A program made the translations under genes and the position numbers. Shown here in pieces: positions 1 through 8,349 of a DNA stretch of 51,034 bases (position 1 is the first letter of the stretch; every line of letters begins with the position of its first letter). This stretch comes from an uncultured Commensalibacter sp. (GTDB taxonomy: Bacteria; Pseudomonadota; Alphaproteobacteria; Acetobacterales; Acetobacteraceae). Where the stretch lies: positions 1-51,034 of the forward strand of contig CAMPDW010000017.1 in the NCBI GenBank assembly GCA_946699565.1. Reading direction: 5' to 3'. The notes under the pieces are model-generated. The model was not told the DNA's origin. It did not search any database and saw only the letters and a program-made list of their open reading frames with translations.

Positions 1-701
1 TATTAGTGGTTGATGATGATCCAAAGTTAATTGAAACGCTTACCGAACAATTACAAGAAAATCAAGAATTTGAAGTTTCAAGTGCGCACACGGTAGCTGA
101 AGCCAAAGAAAAAATATTAAAATCAGACAAACATTATGATGCTATTATTTTAGACGTGATGTTACCAGATGGCGATGGGTGTGATTTATGTGCTTATTTA
201 CGTAAAGAAGGTTGCAGAACACCTATTATCATGTTAACGGGCTCGGATGATGAGGCAGATGTCGTTAGGGGGCTTGATGCTGGAGGAAATGATTATGTAT
301 CAAAGCCATTTCGTATAGCTGAATTGCTTGCGAGATTACGTGCGCAAATGCGTATTTTCGCAAGTAGCGAAGATGCTGTTTTCACAATTGGTTCTTATAT
401 TTTCCGTCCTTCTGCAAAATCATTGCAAGAACAGAATACAAATCGGCGTATTCGTTTAACTGAAAAAGAAGCAGCTATACTTAAATTCCTTTATAGGTCA
501 GGTTCAAGACCTGTTCCGAGACAGGTTTTATTGAACGAGGTTTGGGGTTACAATTCAGCTGTAACGACCCATACCCTTGAAACTCATATTTATCGCTTAC
601 GTCAAAAAATTGAACCTGATCCATCAAATGTTACACTTTTAATTACTGAAGCAGGTGGTTATCGGTTAAGTTCAATTTCTGATAAAAAAGATGAAGAATA
701 A
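1..701 (+). CDS. OmpR/PhoB-family response regulator (5' end outside the window)
   Basis: DNA-binding two-component response regulator. The receiver domain shows the acidic cluster VVDDDPK at the very start, the phosphoacceptor Asp in IILDVMLPDGDG, the Thr switch in IIMLTGSDD and the conserved Lys in DYVSKPF. It is followed by a C-terminal winged-helix domain (LTEKEAAILKFL, then VWGY and THTLETHIYRLRQKIE, ending EAGGYRLSS). A GTG at base 6 can be read as a start, but the frame stays open to the window edge and the preceding codon is Leu, giving the usual LVVDDDP strand, so the real start lies upstream and the first few residues are missing. Only one base separates its stop from the convergent exonuclease gene. 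The partner kinase is not visible, so the regulon cannot be named. Confidence 0.93.
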   Translation, partial: LVVDDDPKLIETLTEQLQENQEFEVSSAHTVAEAKEKILKSDKHYDAIILDVMLPDGDGCDLCAYLRKEGCRTPIIMLTGSDDEADVVRGLDAGGNDYVSKPFRIAELLARLRAQMRIFASSEDAVFTIGSYIFRPSAKSLQEQNTNRRIRLTEKEAAILKFLYRSGSRPVPRQVLLNEVWGYNSAVTTHTLETHIYRLRQKIEPDPSNVTLLITEAGGYRLSSISDKKDEE

Positions 702-702
702 T

Positions 703-1500
703 TTATTGATCTAATTCAAGCATGATTGGAACATGGTCAGAGGGTTTATCCCAGTTTCTAGCTTCTTTGAAAACATATATATTTGATAAATAAGGACGCA
801 GGGCTGGGGTAATCCAAAGATGATCTAAGCGACGTCCTCGATTAGATTTTTCCCAATTTCTGCTCCTATATGACCACCACGTATAAAGTTTTTTATTTGG
901 AGGAATAAATTCCCGCATAGCATCAAGAAACCCTGTATTTATCCATTGGTTTAGTTTGTCTACTTCTATGGGTGTATGACTGACAACCTTTAAAAGTTGC
1001 TTATGACTCCACACATCTTGTTCAAGTGGGGCAATATTAAAATCACCAACTAAAATAGCATTAGGTTCTTTATTTTGCTTAAACCATAGGGTTGTTTCAT
1101 GAAGAAAATTTAATTTGTGAAGAAATTTAGGATTAATATTGGGGTCTGGTTCATCACCTCCTGCTGGGATATAAAAATTATGTAATGTTATTTTTTGATT
1201 CAGATAATTAAAATAAACTGCTAAATGTCGGCAATCTTTCTTATTACACCATTCTATTGAATTTGCATCATGTATTTCTAAAGGGTATTTGGATAAAATA
1301 CATACACCATTATAACTTTTCATTCCTTTGAAAATATTATACATAAAACCAATTTTTTTTATTTCAGTTAAAGGAAATAAAAGATCAGGAACTTTTGTTT
1401 CCTGTAAACATATTATATCGGGATTAGATATATCGATAAGTTGTTTTAGTAAAGATAATCTTAATCTTAAAGAGTTTATATTCCAACTTATTATACGCAT
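703..1500 (-). CDS. xth: Exodeoxyribonuclease III (AP endonuclease)
   Basis: DNA-repair nuclease of the exonuclease III/AP-endonuclease family, acting at abasic sites and 3' ends. Visible active-site blocks are RIISWNINSLR at the N terminus, CLQETKV with the metal-binding Glu, NFYIPAGG, LVGDFNIAP, RGRRLDHLW and the terminal SDHVPI with the catalytic His. I chose the ATG at 1500 (MRIISWNIN) because family members begin there; an upstream TTG-type start at 1527 would add nine unconserved residues. The length of 265 residues is normal. It converges on the response regulator with a one-base gap. A second, shorter EEP-fold protein occurs at 36.5 kb and is not the same family. Confidence 0.92.
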   Translation of the reverse strand: MRIISWNINSLRLRLSLLKQLIDISNPDIICLQETKVPDLLFPLTEIKKIGFMYNIFKGMKSYNGVCILSKYPLEIHDANSIEWCNKKDCRHLAVYFNYLNQKITLHNFYIPAGGDEPDPNINPKFLHKLNFLHETTLWFKQNKEPNAILVGDFNIAPLEQDVWSHKQLLKVVSHTPIEVDKLNQWINTGFLDAMREFIPPNKKLYTWWSYRSRNWEKSNRGRRLDHLWITPALRPYLSNIYVFKEARNWDKPSDHVPIMLELDQ

Positions 1501-1633
1501 TTGGGAGTTTCGGTTTAAAAGCAACAAAAGAAGTAAAGTATAATTAATTTTTTTAGATGTCTATTCAAAATTATATTATTAGTATTTGAATCGGTAGTGT
1601 AAAAATTATTAATAAAAAATTAATTTGATTTTT

Positions 1634-1653
1634 GTCCACTTATGGACTTGACA
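1634..1653 (+). promoter_or_regulatory. Inverted repeat abutting a TTGACA hexamer
   Basis: GTCCA-CTTA-TGGAC at 1634-1647 is directly followed by a consensus -35 hexamer TTGACA at 1648-1653. No good -10 box lies 16-18 bases downstream (the bases there are A-rich), so promoter activity is uncertain. An operator next to a promoter is an inference from layout only. Confidence 0.3.
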
Positions 1654-1823
1654 GTATTTTTTTATTTGGAGAAAAATAACCTTGTTTTCTGATTTAAAAC
1701 ATCCATATAATTAAAATACTTAAAATTCAATAGTTTATAAAAATTGCCTAATTTTTAAGCAAAACATATAAGCTCTTGATAAACAGCCTTTTATGTCCAT
1801 ATTTTAGATATTCATCCAGAGAG

Positions 1824-1832
1824 TTATCCACA
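1824..1832 (+). promoter_or_regulatory. DnaA-box consensus 9-mer upstream of uvrC
   Basis: TTATCCACA matches the DnaA-box consensus exactly and lies 55 bases before the uvrC start, about 15 bases upstream of a TATGAT hexamer (1848-1853). A single 9-mer of this composition is expected about once by chance in an AT-rich 51 kb window, so binding is not established. Confidence 0.3.
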
Positions 1833-1886
1833 AGATCAGTGGAGAAGTATGATAAGCCCTAGAAAATAAAAGGATAGTAGATTTCA

Positions 1887-3776
1887 TTGCAAAAAGAAAA
1901 ACAAAAAGAAGAAATAAATTCAGATGAAATAGAGTCGTTGGAGTCTGTTATTGGAGTAAAAGTCATTCAACATGCTTTAAAAACGATGCCTGTTTCGGCA
2001 GGTGTTTATCGTATGCTGAATGATAAAGGGGAAGTTCTGTATGTTGGAAAGGCAAAGAATTTAAAAAAACGCGTTATTTCTTATACGCGGTTAACACAGC
2101 TATCCGAACGTATACGTAAAATGGTTTTACAAACAAGATCAATGGAAATCATTACAACTTATACAGAGGCTGAAGCATTATTATTAGAAGCCAATCTTAT
2201 TAAGAGCCTTAAACCGCGTTATAATATTTTATTGAGAGATGATAAATCGTATCCATGGCTTGTTATAACGAAAGAAAAATGGCCACGTATCGATAAACAT
2301 AGAGGTAAAATTTCCAAGAAAAATTCATATTGGGGACCTTTTGCTTCTGTTGGTGCTGTTAATCAAACATTGGAATTATTACAAAAGATATTTTTATTAA
2401 GAAGCTGTGAAGATAGTATTTTTAAATTTCGTAAACGTCCTTGTTTATTATATCAAATTAAACGTTGTTCTGGACCCTGTGATAATCGTATTACAAAACA
2501 AGATTACGATCATTTAATTGAACAGGCTAAATTATTTCTTTCAGGGGAAACACATTTTATTCAAAAACAATTAGCGGAAGAGATGGAAAAAGCTGCTGAA
2601 AAATTAGATTTTGAGCGAGCTGCAGTAATGCGGGACCGAATTCAAGCGTTTACTTATGTTCAAACAAATAGTGTAATTAATCCCTCAACAATTGATAATG
2701 CGGATGTAATAGCTTTGGCTCAAAAAGGAAACTTATGCTGTATTCAAGTTTTTTTTATTCGGAGTGGTCGTAATAATGGAAATCGGGCTTTATTTATAAT
2801 TCAGTCAGAAGACCAAAGTGATGAGGAGGTACTTGATGCATTTTTAGGTCAGTTTTATGAAAATAAACCCCCTCCATCAGAAATATATTTAAATATAAAG
2901 TTAGCTGATCATGCTTTAATGTGTAAAGCTTTAAGTTTGAAGGCAGGGAAAAAAGTCCGATTAAATGTTCCAAAAATTGGGGAAAAAAGGGCTGTAGTTG
3001 ATTATGCCATTCATAATGCTTTTATGGCTTTAGATCGTAAACTTGCTGAAACAGCTTCGCAACAAAAGCTTCTTGAAGAAGTACAATTACTATTTCAATT
3101 ACCAAAAATACCCAAACGTATTGAAATTTATGATAATAGTCATATTATGGGAACGAACCCTTATGGAGCAATGGTTGTTGCAGGGCAAGAAGGATTTATA
3201 AAATCTGCTTATCGAAAATTTTCAATCAAATCGGATATCACCCCAGGTGATGATTTTGGGATGATGCGCGAAGTTTTATATAGGCGGTTCAATAAAGGGA
3301 AAATTTGGGATAAAAAAGATTATCCTGATCTTTTATTGATTGATGGAGGTGCAGGACAATTTTCTGCTGTTGATTCAATTTTAAAAGAATTAAATATTAA
3401 TGATGTTACATTAGTTAGTATTGCAAAAGGTTCAGATCGTAATGCGGGTAAAGAATGGTTTTTTACGCATGATCAAAAACCATTTCAATTACCCGAAAGA
3501 AATCCTGTTTTATATTACTTACAACGATTAAGGGATGAAGCACATCGTTTTGCAATTACAACACATCGTTCAGGTCGTTTGAAAGGTATCAAAAAATCAG
3601 AACTTGATACAATTCCAGGAATAGGTGTCAAAAGAAAACGAAGTCTTTTAAATCATTTTGGTTCGACCAAAGCAATAAAAGAGGCTAGTGTTTTGGATCT
3701 AGAAAATATATCTGGAATTAATCGAGCATTAGCAGAAACTATTTATGATCATTTTAGACTTGGTGTATATAAGTGA
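1887..3776 (+). CDS. uvrC: UvrABC excinuclease subunit C
   Basis: Dual-incision nuclease subunit of nucleotide excision repair. The N-terminal GIY-YIG domain (from about residue 36: [23 protein letters not shown]) makes the 3' cut. It is followed by a Cys-rich stretch ([15 protein letters not shown]), a UvrB-binding UVR motif near residue 230 ([15 protein letters not shown]), an RNase H-like endonuclease domain ([21 protein letters not shown]) and C-terminal helix-hairpin-helix motifs ([16 protein letters not shown]). At 629 residues it has about 20 extra charged N-terminal residues compared with typical members. The start is TTG, supported by AAAAGGA 12 bases upstream and by the lack of an ATG before the conserved domain. 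It stands as a single gene 107 bases before pgsA. Confidence 0.96.
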   Translation: MQKEKQKEEINSDEIESLESVIGVKVIQHALKTMPVSAGVYRMLNDKGEVLYVGKAKNLKKRVISYTRLTQLSERIRKMVLQTRSMEIITTYTEAEALLLEANLIKSLKPRYNILLRDDKSYPWLVITKEKWPRIDKHRGKISKKNSYWGPFASVGAVNQTLELLQKIFLLRSCEDSIFKFRKRPCLLYQIKRCSGPCDNRITKQDYDHLIEQAKLFLSGETHFIQKQLAEEMEKAAEKLDFERAAVMRDRIQAFTYVQTNSVINPSTIDNADVIALAQKGNLCCIQVFFIRSGRNNGNRALFIIQSEDQSDEEVLDAFLGQFYENKPPPSEIYLNIKLADHALMCKALSLKAGKKVRLNVPKIGEKRAVVDYAIHNAFMALDRKLAETASQQKLLEEVQLLFQLPKIPKRIEIYDNSHIMGTNPYGAMVVAGQEGFIKSAYRKFSIKSDITPGDDFGMMREVLYRRFNKGKIWDKKDYPDLLLIDGGAGQFSAVDSILKELNINDVTLVSIAKGSDRNAGKEWFFTHDQKPFQLPERNPVLYYLQRLRDEAHRFAITTHRSGRLKGIKKSELDTIPGIGVKRKRSLLNHFGSTKAIKEASVLDLENISGINRALAETIYDHFRLGVYK

Positions 3777-3883
3777 TATAGGTTAGAAAAATAAAGATTA
3801 TCTAGTTTTTTTATTCCTTTTTTTTTATAAAATGCTAAATAAATAATTGTAATGAAATTGTAAAGCCGTGAATTAAATCTAAT

Positions 3884-4456
3884 ATGTTTAATAATTTACC
3901 AAATTGCTTAACATTATCCCGTATTATTATAATTCCTGTGTTGGCAGTTCTTGTAATGATTCATAAGCCTATTACAGATTTTTTAGCATGTATATTATTC
4001 ATTCTAGCTGGAATTACAGATTATTTAGATGGAAAGTTAGCTCGAGCATGGCAACAACTTTCAGATTTTGGCAGGATGTTGGATCCTATTGCTGATAAAT
4101 TATTAGTTGGTATTTTGTTAATTGTTATGGCAGGTTATAGTCGTCTTCCTTATTGGGGTTTAATTCCTGCAATGATCATTTTATCAAGGGAAATACTTGT
4201 AAGTGGTTTAAGAGAATATTTGTCTTTATTTAAAGTAAGTATACCTGTTACTCAATTAGCAAAATGGAAAACAACTGTTCAGATGATTGCTATTGGATTC
4301 TTATTGGCAGGTGATAGTAGTGCAGAATTATTAAACATAAACTGGTTGCCTGTTGGCATCATAGGTGCGGTTTTATTATGGATTGCTGCATGTTTAACGA
4401 TTATAACAGGGTGGGGATATATTCAAACAGGTATAAAATTTTTTAATACAAATTGA
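3884..4456 (+). CDS. pgsA: CDP-diacylglycerol--glycerol-3-phosphate 3-phosphatidyltransferase
   Basis: Integral membrane enzyme that makes phosphatidylglycerophosphate, the committed step to phosphatidylglycerol and cardiolipin. The CDP-alcohol phosphotransferase signature is complete at residues 46-71: D46, D49-G50, A53-R54, G63, D67 and D71 (TDYLDGKLAR, then FGRMLDPIADK). Hydrophobic stretches near residues 14-27, 33-46, 80-105 and 145-180 fit a multi-pass protein, and 190 residues is the usual length. No strong ribosome site is visible before the ATG. Its product is the substrate for the cardiolipin synthase encoded at 35 kb. Confidence 0.93.
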   Translation: MFNNLPNCLTLSRIIIIPVLAVLVMIHKPITDFLACILFILAGITDYLDGKLARAWQQLSDFGRMLDPIADKLLVGILLIVMAGYSRLPYWGLIPAMIILSREILVSGLREYLSLFKVSIPVTQLAKWKTTVQMIAIGFLLAGDSSAELLNINWLPVGIIGAVLLWIAACLTIITGWGYIQTGIKFFNTN

Positions 4457-4465
4457 AGATTACTT

Positions 4466-4500
4466 TATATACGAGTTTTAAATATATACGAGTTTTAAAT
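4466..4500 (+). repeat. Tandem 17-bp direct repeat, two copies
   Basis: A perfect 17-base unit (TATATACGAGTTTTAAA) occurs at 4466-4482 and again directly at 4483-4499, with the next base also matching. It sits 10 bases after pgsA and about 60 bases before the lipoprotein start. It could be a slippage duplication or paired binding sites; the sequence does not decide. Confidence 0.8.
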
Positions 4501-4561
4501 CGTTAATTTTAACGAGATCAAGTATTAAATTGCTTAATTTTAGAAAGGATGGAGAATACAT

Positions 4562-5152
4562 ATGCGGGGCTTTGCTGCGCTTATAACAACGGTGTTACTG
4601 CTTAGTGGGTGCTCCGGTATAGATAAATTTTTTGATGATACCGTTACTTTGCCAGGTGCGAATCCAGAAGCTCCCGATGGATATGCAGAAAATATGCAAA
4701 GAGTAAGAGGAAATGTTGCCATCGCAACAACACCCTTGTTACCTCAAAGTGAGAATATTTGGCCATCACGTCCACCAGCATTACCTACTTTAAGTGACGT
4801 TGCAAATGATGATAAAAGTTTTTCATTATCTGATTACAGTAAAGCCGCAGGGGGAGATGTTGACAGTGTAACCCATGATCAGACCAACAAACAATCTGTA
4901 CCTGTTGATTTTCCTGAAGATGGAAAAATTACAGCTGGTGAACAAAATCAAATTAAAAATGGTATGTCTGATTTTACAAGTGGAAGATTACCCGATTCAA
5001 TTAAAGATCAGGGTGCAAAATATATAGAAAAAAATAAAGATAAAATAGTGATTGTACCTAATGGAGATGGTACGAATACGGTTATTGACGCAAAAGGAGT
5101 TGTAAAAATTATTCCTAACAATAAGTTACCTCTCTTGAAAAAATCAAAATAA
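4562..5152 (+). CDS. Predicted outer-membrane lipoprotein of unknown function
   Basis: The N terminus is a clear lipoprotein signal: Arg-2, a hydrophobic run and the lipobox LLSGC with Cys-17 as lipidation site. The mature 180 residues are polar and low in hydrophobic clusters, with a Pro-rich part near residues 50-75 (PLLPQSENIWPSRPPALPTL) and a charged C terminus ending LLKKSK. I recall this Pro-rich pattern in uncharacterised acetic acid bacterial lipoproteins but cannot name a family. The start is well supported by AGAAAGGATGGAG shortly upstream. It follows pgsA on the same strand after a gap holding a tandem repeat, and converges on bioA. Function unknown. Confidence 0.8.
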   Translation: MRGFAALITTVLLLSGCSGIDKFFDDTVTLPGANPEAPDGYAENMQRVRGNVAIATTPLLPQSENIWPSRPPALPTLSDVANDDKSFSLSDYSKAAGGDVDSVTHDQTNKQSVPVDFPEDGKITAGEQNQIKNGMSDFTSGRLPDSIKDQGAKYIEKNKDKIVIVPNGDGTNTVIDAKGVVKIIPNNKLPLLKKSK

Positions 5153-5196
5153 AACTAGCTAAATGTGATTGATCGTAGTAATCAAAAAATAATTAA

Positions 5197-6447
5197 TTAA
5201 CATTCCTTTTTTATTATATTATATATGGCATAAGTTAAAGATGATAGTGCCTCTGCTGTGATAATGAATGATGGGGTAAGATAAATAATATTTCTAAAAG
5301 GGCGTATCCAAACATTTTGAAGAAGGAACATTTTTTTAAGTTTATTCATATCTGGAATATGATTTAATTCAACCACTCCAATAGCTCCTTTAACCCTTAC
5401 ATCTTTGACATTTTTTAATGATTTACAATGTGCAAGTTCTTTTTGTAATTGTAACTCAATGGATGCAACATTTTCATCCCATGAATAATGATCAAAAATC
5501 TCAAGTGAGGCATTTGCACAAGCACAAGCTAATGGATTAGCCATAAAAGTTGGTCCATGCATTAAAGCGTTTTGTTCATTTTCAGATATAAATTTATCAA
5601 ACACAAAATTCCTGACTATTGTGGCTGCCAAAGCCATTGTTCCACCAGTTAAAGCTTTGGATAAAGTTATAATATCAGGAATAACCTCTGCTTGATTACA
5701 CGCAAAAAAACTTCCTGTTCGTCCAAATCCGGTAAAAATCTCATCAAATATTAATAAAATATCAAAATGGTCAGCTTGTTTGCGTAGAAATTTTAATAAT
5801 TCAGGGGAATGAAATAACATACCGCCAGCACCTTGCACTAAAGGTTCTATTAAAATGGCAGATATGGTTTGATTATTTTTTTCAAGAAATTGCGTAAAGG
5901 CTCGTTGTTTTTCTAAAGTATTAGGAAGTGGAACATTATATTGTTTTGGTAAAATATTTTTGAATAAATTATGCATTCCTTCTTCCGGATCACATACCGC
6001 CATAGTTGCCATAGTATCACCATGATAACCACCATAAAAGGAAACAATTTTGGTCTTATCGAGCTTTTTTTGATTGAGCCAATATTGAATGGCAATTTTT
6101 AAAGCAACTTCCACAGAAACAGAACCAGATTCTGAAAAAAATATTCTATTTAGATCACCTGGTAATCGTTTAGCCAGTTTTTTTGATAAATCTATGGCAG
6201 GTTGATGGATGATGCCGCCAAACATAATATGAGGCATAATATCAAGTTGTTTTCTTACTACTTGAGCAATATAAGGGTGATTATAGCCATGACACGCTGT
6301 CCACCATGAGGCTATACCATCTGTCAATTCTGTATCGTCTTCTAAAATAATTGAAGTACCATAAGTAGCTTTTACAATAAGTGGAGCATTGCACGTTTTC
6401 ATTTGTGTATAAGGTAACCAAATATTTTTTAAAGTTGATTGAGTCAT
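5197..6447 (-). CDS. bioA: Adenosylmethionine-8-amino-7-oxononanoate aminotransferase
   Basis: PLP enzyme of biotin synthesis that transfers an amino group from S-adenosylmethionine to KAPA, giving DAPA. Visible features: the N-terminal WLPYTQMKT and GIASWWTACHGYNHP substrate-pocket segments, SESGSVSVEVALKIA, GGYHGDT, the cofactor Asp in LLIFDEIFTGFGRTG and the Schiff-base Lys in ITLSKALTGG. The 416-residue length is normal. It is transcribed away from bioF with only 68 bases between the starts, so the two arms of the locus share one control region. The remaining steps, except biotin synthase (BioB), are encoded by the opposite arm. Confidence 0.95.
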   Translation of the reverse strand: MTQSTLKNIWLPYTQMKTCNAPLIVKATYGTSIILEDDTELTDGIASWWTACHGYNHPYIAQVVRKQLDIMPHIMFGGIIHQPAIDLSKKLAKRLPGDLNRIFFSESGSVSVEVALKIAIQYWLNQKKLDKTKIVSFYGGYHGDTMATMAVCDPEEGMHNLFKNILPKQYNVPLPNTLEKQRAFTQFLEKNNQTISAILIEPLVQGAGGMLFHSPELLKFLRKQADHFDILLIFDEIFTGFGRTGSFFACNQAEVIPDIITLSKALTGGTMALAATIVRNFVFDKFISENEQNALMHGPTFMANPLACACANASLEIFDHYSWDENVASIELQLQKELAHCKSLKNVKDVRVKGAIGVVELNHIPDMNKLKKMFLLQNVWIRPFRNIIYLTPSFIITAEALSSLTYAIYNIIKKEC

Positions 6448-6468
6448 AGGGTTTTGCCTATAATTGAA

Positions 6469-6499
6469 TTGATAATTAGAATTTTATGTAAATTATAAT
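6469..6499 (+). promoter_or_regulatory. Candidate promoter of the bioF arm
   Basis: A perfect TATAAT lies at 6494-6499 and TTGATA (one mismatch to TTGACA) at 6469-6474, with a rather long 19-base spacer. Transcription would start around 6506, leaving a very short leader before the bioF ATG at 6516. I saw neither a BioR-type TTATCTATAA palindrome nor a BirA-type operator in the 68-base gap. Confidence 0.45.
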
Positions 6500-6515
6500 A
6501 GAAAAGATAAATTGA

Positions 6516-7697
6516 ATGAATCAATTTGATGAATTTTTTTATAATTCTTTAAAAAAACGTGCTAAAAAAGGTATAGAACGGAATTTAAAATCTATTTATT
6601 TAAATAATTTATTTCAAATTCAATATAAAAATAAAAAATACATTAACTTTGCCAGTAATGATTATTTAGGACTATCACAGGATCTACGAATTAAATCTAA
6701 AAGTCAGGAATGGGTAAAAAGATTTGGAGCAGGAAGTGGGGCTTCAAGATTAATTACTGGGAATGCGGCCTATTATAAGGATCTTGAAAAAGAATTAGCT
6801 GATTTTTTAGGCACAGAGGCCGCATTGATCTTTCCATCAGGATGGCAAACAAATGTTGGAGTTGTTGCTTCATTAATTGAAAATTTTCCAAAACCTGTAT
6901 GGGTATTTACCGATAAATTAAATCATGCGAGCTTACATTATGGATGCAAGGCTGGACAGGTTAAACAAATACGATTTTATCATAATGATTTAATTCATTT
7001 ACAAGAAAGACTTGATAGATTTGCAAATGAAAAAGGTACAAAAATTATTCTTACGGAAACGCTTTTTAGTATGGATGGTGATATGATAGATTTAGAACAT
7101 TTAAGAAAAATTGCCAATTACCATAAAGCATTTCTCTTTTTAGATGATGCGCATGCAACAGGTGTTTATGGAAATAAAGGACAAGGTTTAGCACCCGCAT
7201 ATGCTGATTTAACAATGGGAACATTTAGTAAAGCATGGGGAAGTTTTGGAGCATATGTGGCTGGATCTAGATTATTATGTCAATGGTTGATTAATTTCTG
7301 CTCTGCTTTTATCCATACAACAGCTTTACCTCCTACTGTCATTGGGAGTATTAAAGCGGCTCTTGATATTATGCCTGATTTGAATAATCTACGTGTTAAA
7401 TTACAAAATAATATTTTAAAAGTTAGAAATCAATTGACTCTATTAGGATTTAACTGTGGGAACACAAATTCTCAAATTATTCCAATCATTATAGGTTCTG
7501 CTGAAAATGCTTATTTATGTTCAAAAATATTACGTGATCATAATATTTGGATTATGCCTATATGCCCACCAACGGTAATACCTAAAAGTAGTCGATTAAG
7601 ATTAACGTTAAGTGCAGCCCATGATGATGATGAAATAGGGCTTTTGTTAAACTCTTTTAATTCTCTTAAGAAAATAATACAGAATGAAAAAGTTTAA
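6516..7697 (+). CDS. bioF: 8-amino-7-oxononanoate synthase
   Basis: PLP-dependent alpha-oxoamine synthase joining a pimeloyl thioester to alanine to form KAPA. The sequence shows FASNDYLGLS, the cofactor pocket GAGSGASRLITGN, the pyridine-stacking His in DKLNHASLHYG, LFLDDAHATGVYG and the Schiff-base Lys in GTFSKAWGSFGAY. Length of 393 residues is typical. Its last 14 bases overlap the following esterase gene, which implies translational coupling. The ribosome site is weak and the predicted leader short. Confidence 0.95.
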   Translation: MNQFDEFFYNSLKKRAKKGIERNLKSIYLNNLFQIQYKNKKYINFASNDYLGLSQDLRIKSKSQEWVKRFGAGSGASRLITGNAAYYKDLEKELADFLGTEAALIFPSGWQTNVGVVASLIENFPKPVWVFTDKLNHASLHYGCKAGQVKQIRFYHNDLIHLQERLDRFANEKGTKIILTETLFSMDGDMIDLEHLRKIANYHKAFLFLDDAHATGVYGNKGQGLAPAYADLTMGTFSKAWGSFGAYVAGSRLLCQWLINFCSAFIHTTALPPTVIGSIKAALDIMPDLNNLRVKLQNNILKVRNQLTLLGFNCGNTNSQIIPIIIGSAENAYLCSKILRDHNIWIMPICPPTVIPKSSRLRLTLSAAHDDDEIGLLLNSFNSLKKIIQNEKV

Positions 7698-8349
7698 ATC
7701 ATTACTATTCGTTCATGGTTGGGGTTTTTCTGAATCTTTTTGGTCTGATATTAGGAAAAATTTGAATGAATATGATAGCCTTACTATTGACCTAGGTTAT
7801 ATTCATAGCAATTCTGAAAATAATCCCTTCATTGAAAATATTTTAAATCAGCAAAAAAATTATATTGTAATTGGTCATTCTCTAGGTTTTATTTATTTAT
7901 TAAAAAAGTTTCCATTATATTTTTATCATTATATTGCAGTAAATAGTTTTGCTAAATTTGCCCAAGATGAAGATTTTTCTCAGGGTATTGCATTAAGAGT
8001 ATTGGATCGTATGTCCAGAAGATTAATGCTTAATCCTAACATAGTGATGACTCAGTTTTATCTAGAATGTGGTTATCATTGGATCAATCTACCTCATTTT
8101 AATAATGATAATCTTATAAAAGGAATAGAAAAATTAAAAAAAGAAGATATTCGCAATTTAATTCCTTCTATTCAGCAAAAATTGACAGTTCTTGCTTCAA
8201 CTGATGATCCTATTGTATCAAGAGAAATGACATTGGGTTCTTTTGAAAATTGTCATTGTTACTGGATTGAAGATAATACGCATCTTTTACCTTTATATAA
8301 AATAAAAGAATGTGCTGATATTATACGAAAAATTATTAATAATGCTTAA
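7684..8349 (+). CDS. BioH-like alpha/beta-hydrolase, probable pimeloyl-ACP methyl ester esterase
   Basis: Small alpha/beta-hydrolase of 221 residues. The N-terminal LLFVHGWGFSESFW is an oxyanion-hole HGW motif; the nucleophile Ser lies in VIGHSLGF; a later Asp (TDDPIV) and His (DNTHLLPL) complete the triad. It lies between bioF and bioC-bioD, overlapping both, so the most likely job is BioH's: hydrolysing the methyl ester of pimeloyl-ACP made by BioC. The context argues strongly for that role, but sequence alone does not separate BioH from analogues such as BioG or BioV, so I leave the symbol open. Confidence 0.8.
   Translation: MKKFKSLLFVHGWGFSESFWSDIRKNLNEYDSLTIDLGYIHSNSENNPFIENILNQQKNYIVIGHSLGFIYLLKKFPLYFYHYIAVNSFAKFAQDEDFSQGIALRVLDRMSRRLMLNPNIVMTQFYLECGYHWINLPHFNNDNLIKGIEKLKKEDIRNLIPSIQQKLTVLASTDDPIVSREMTLGSFENCHCYWIEDNTHLLPLYKIKECADIIRKIINNA

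Larger units (their letters stand above)
1501..1886. other. Long intergenic region between xth and uvrC
   Basis: AT-rich region of 386 bases between divergent genes with no convincing ORF. It holds the inverted repeat and TTGACA at 1634-1653, a perfect DnaA-box 9-mer at 1824-1832 (TTATCCACA) and a TATGAT hexamer at 1848-1853 that could be a -10 box for uvrC. The ribosome site of uvrC (AAAAGGA) lies near 1868-1874. No alphaproteobacterial SOS box (GTTC-N7-GTTC) was seen. Confidence 0.5.

Noticed and set aside
6-701. GTG at base 6 as the start of the response regulator
   Set aside because: The frame is open to the window edge and the preceding codon completes the usual LVVDDDP strand, so the gene is cut by the window.
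8312-8341. Longer start for the BioC-BioD fusion
   Set aside because: It would overlap the esterase gene by 38 bases and adds an unconserved peptide; the ATG at 8342 gives a normal short overlap.
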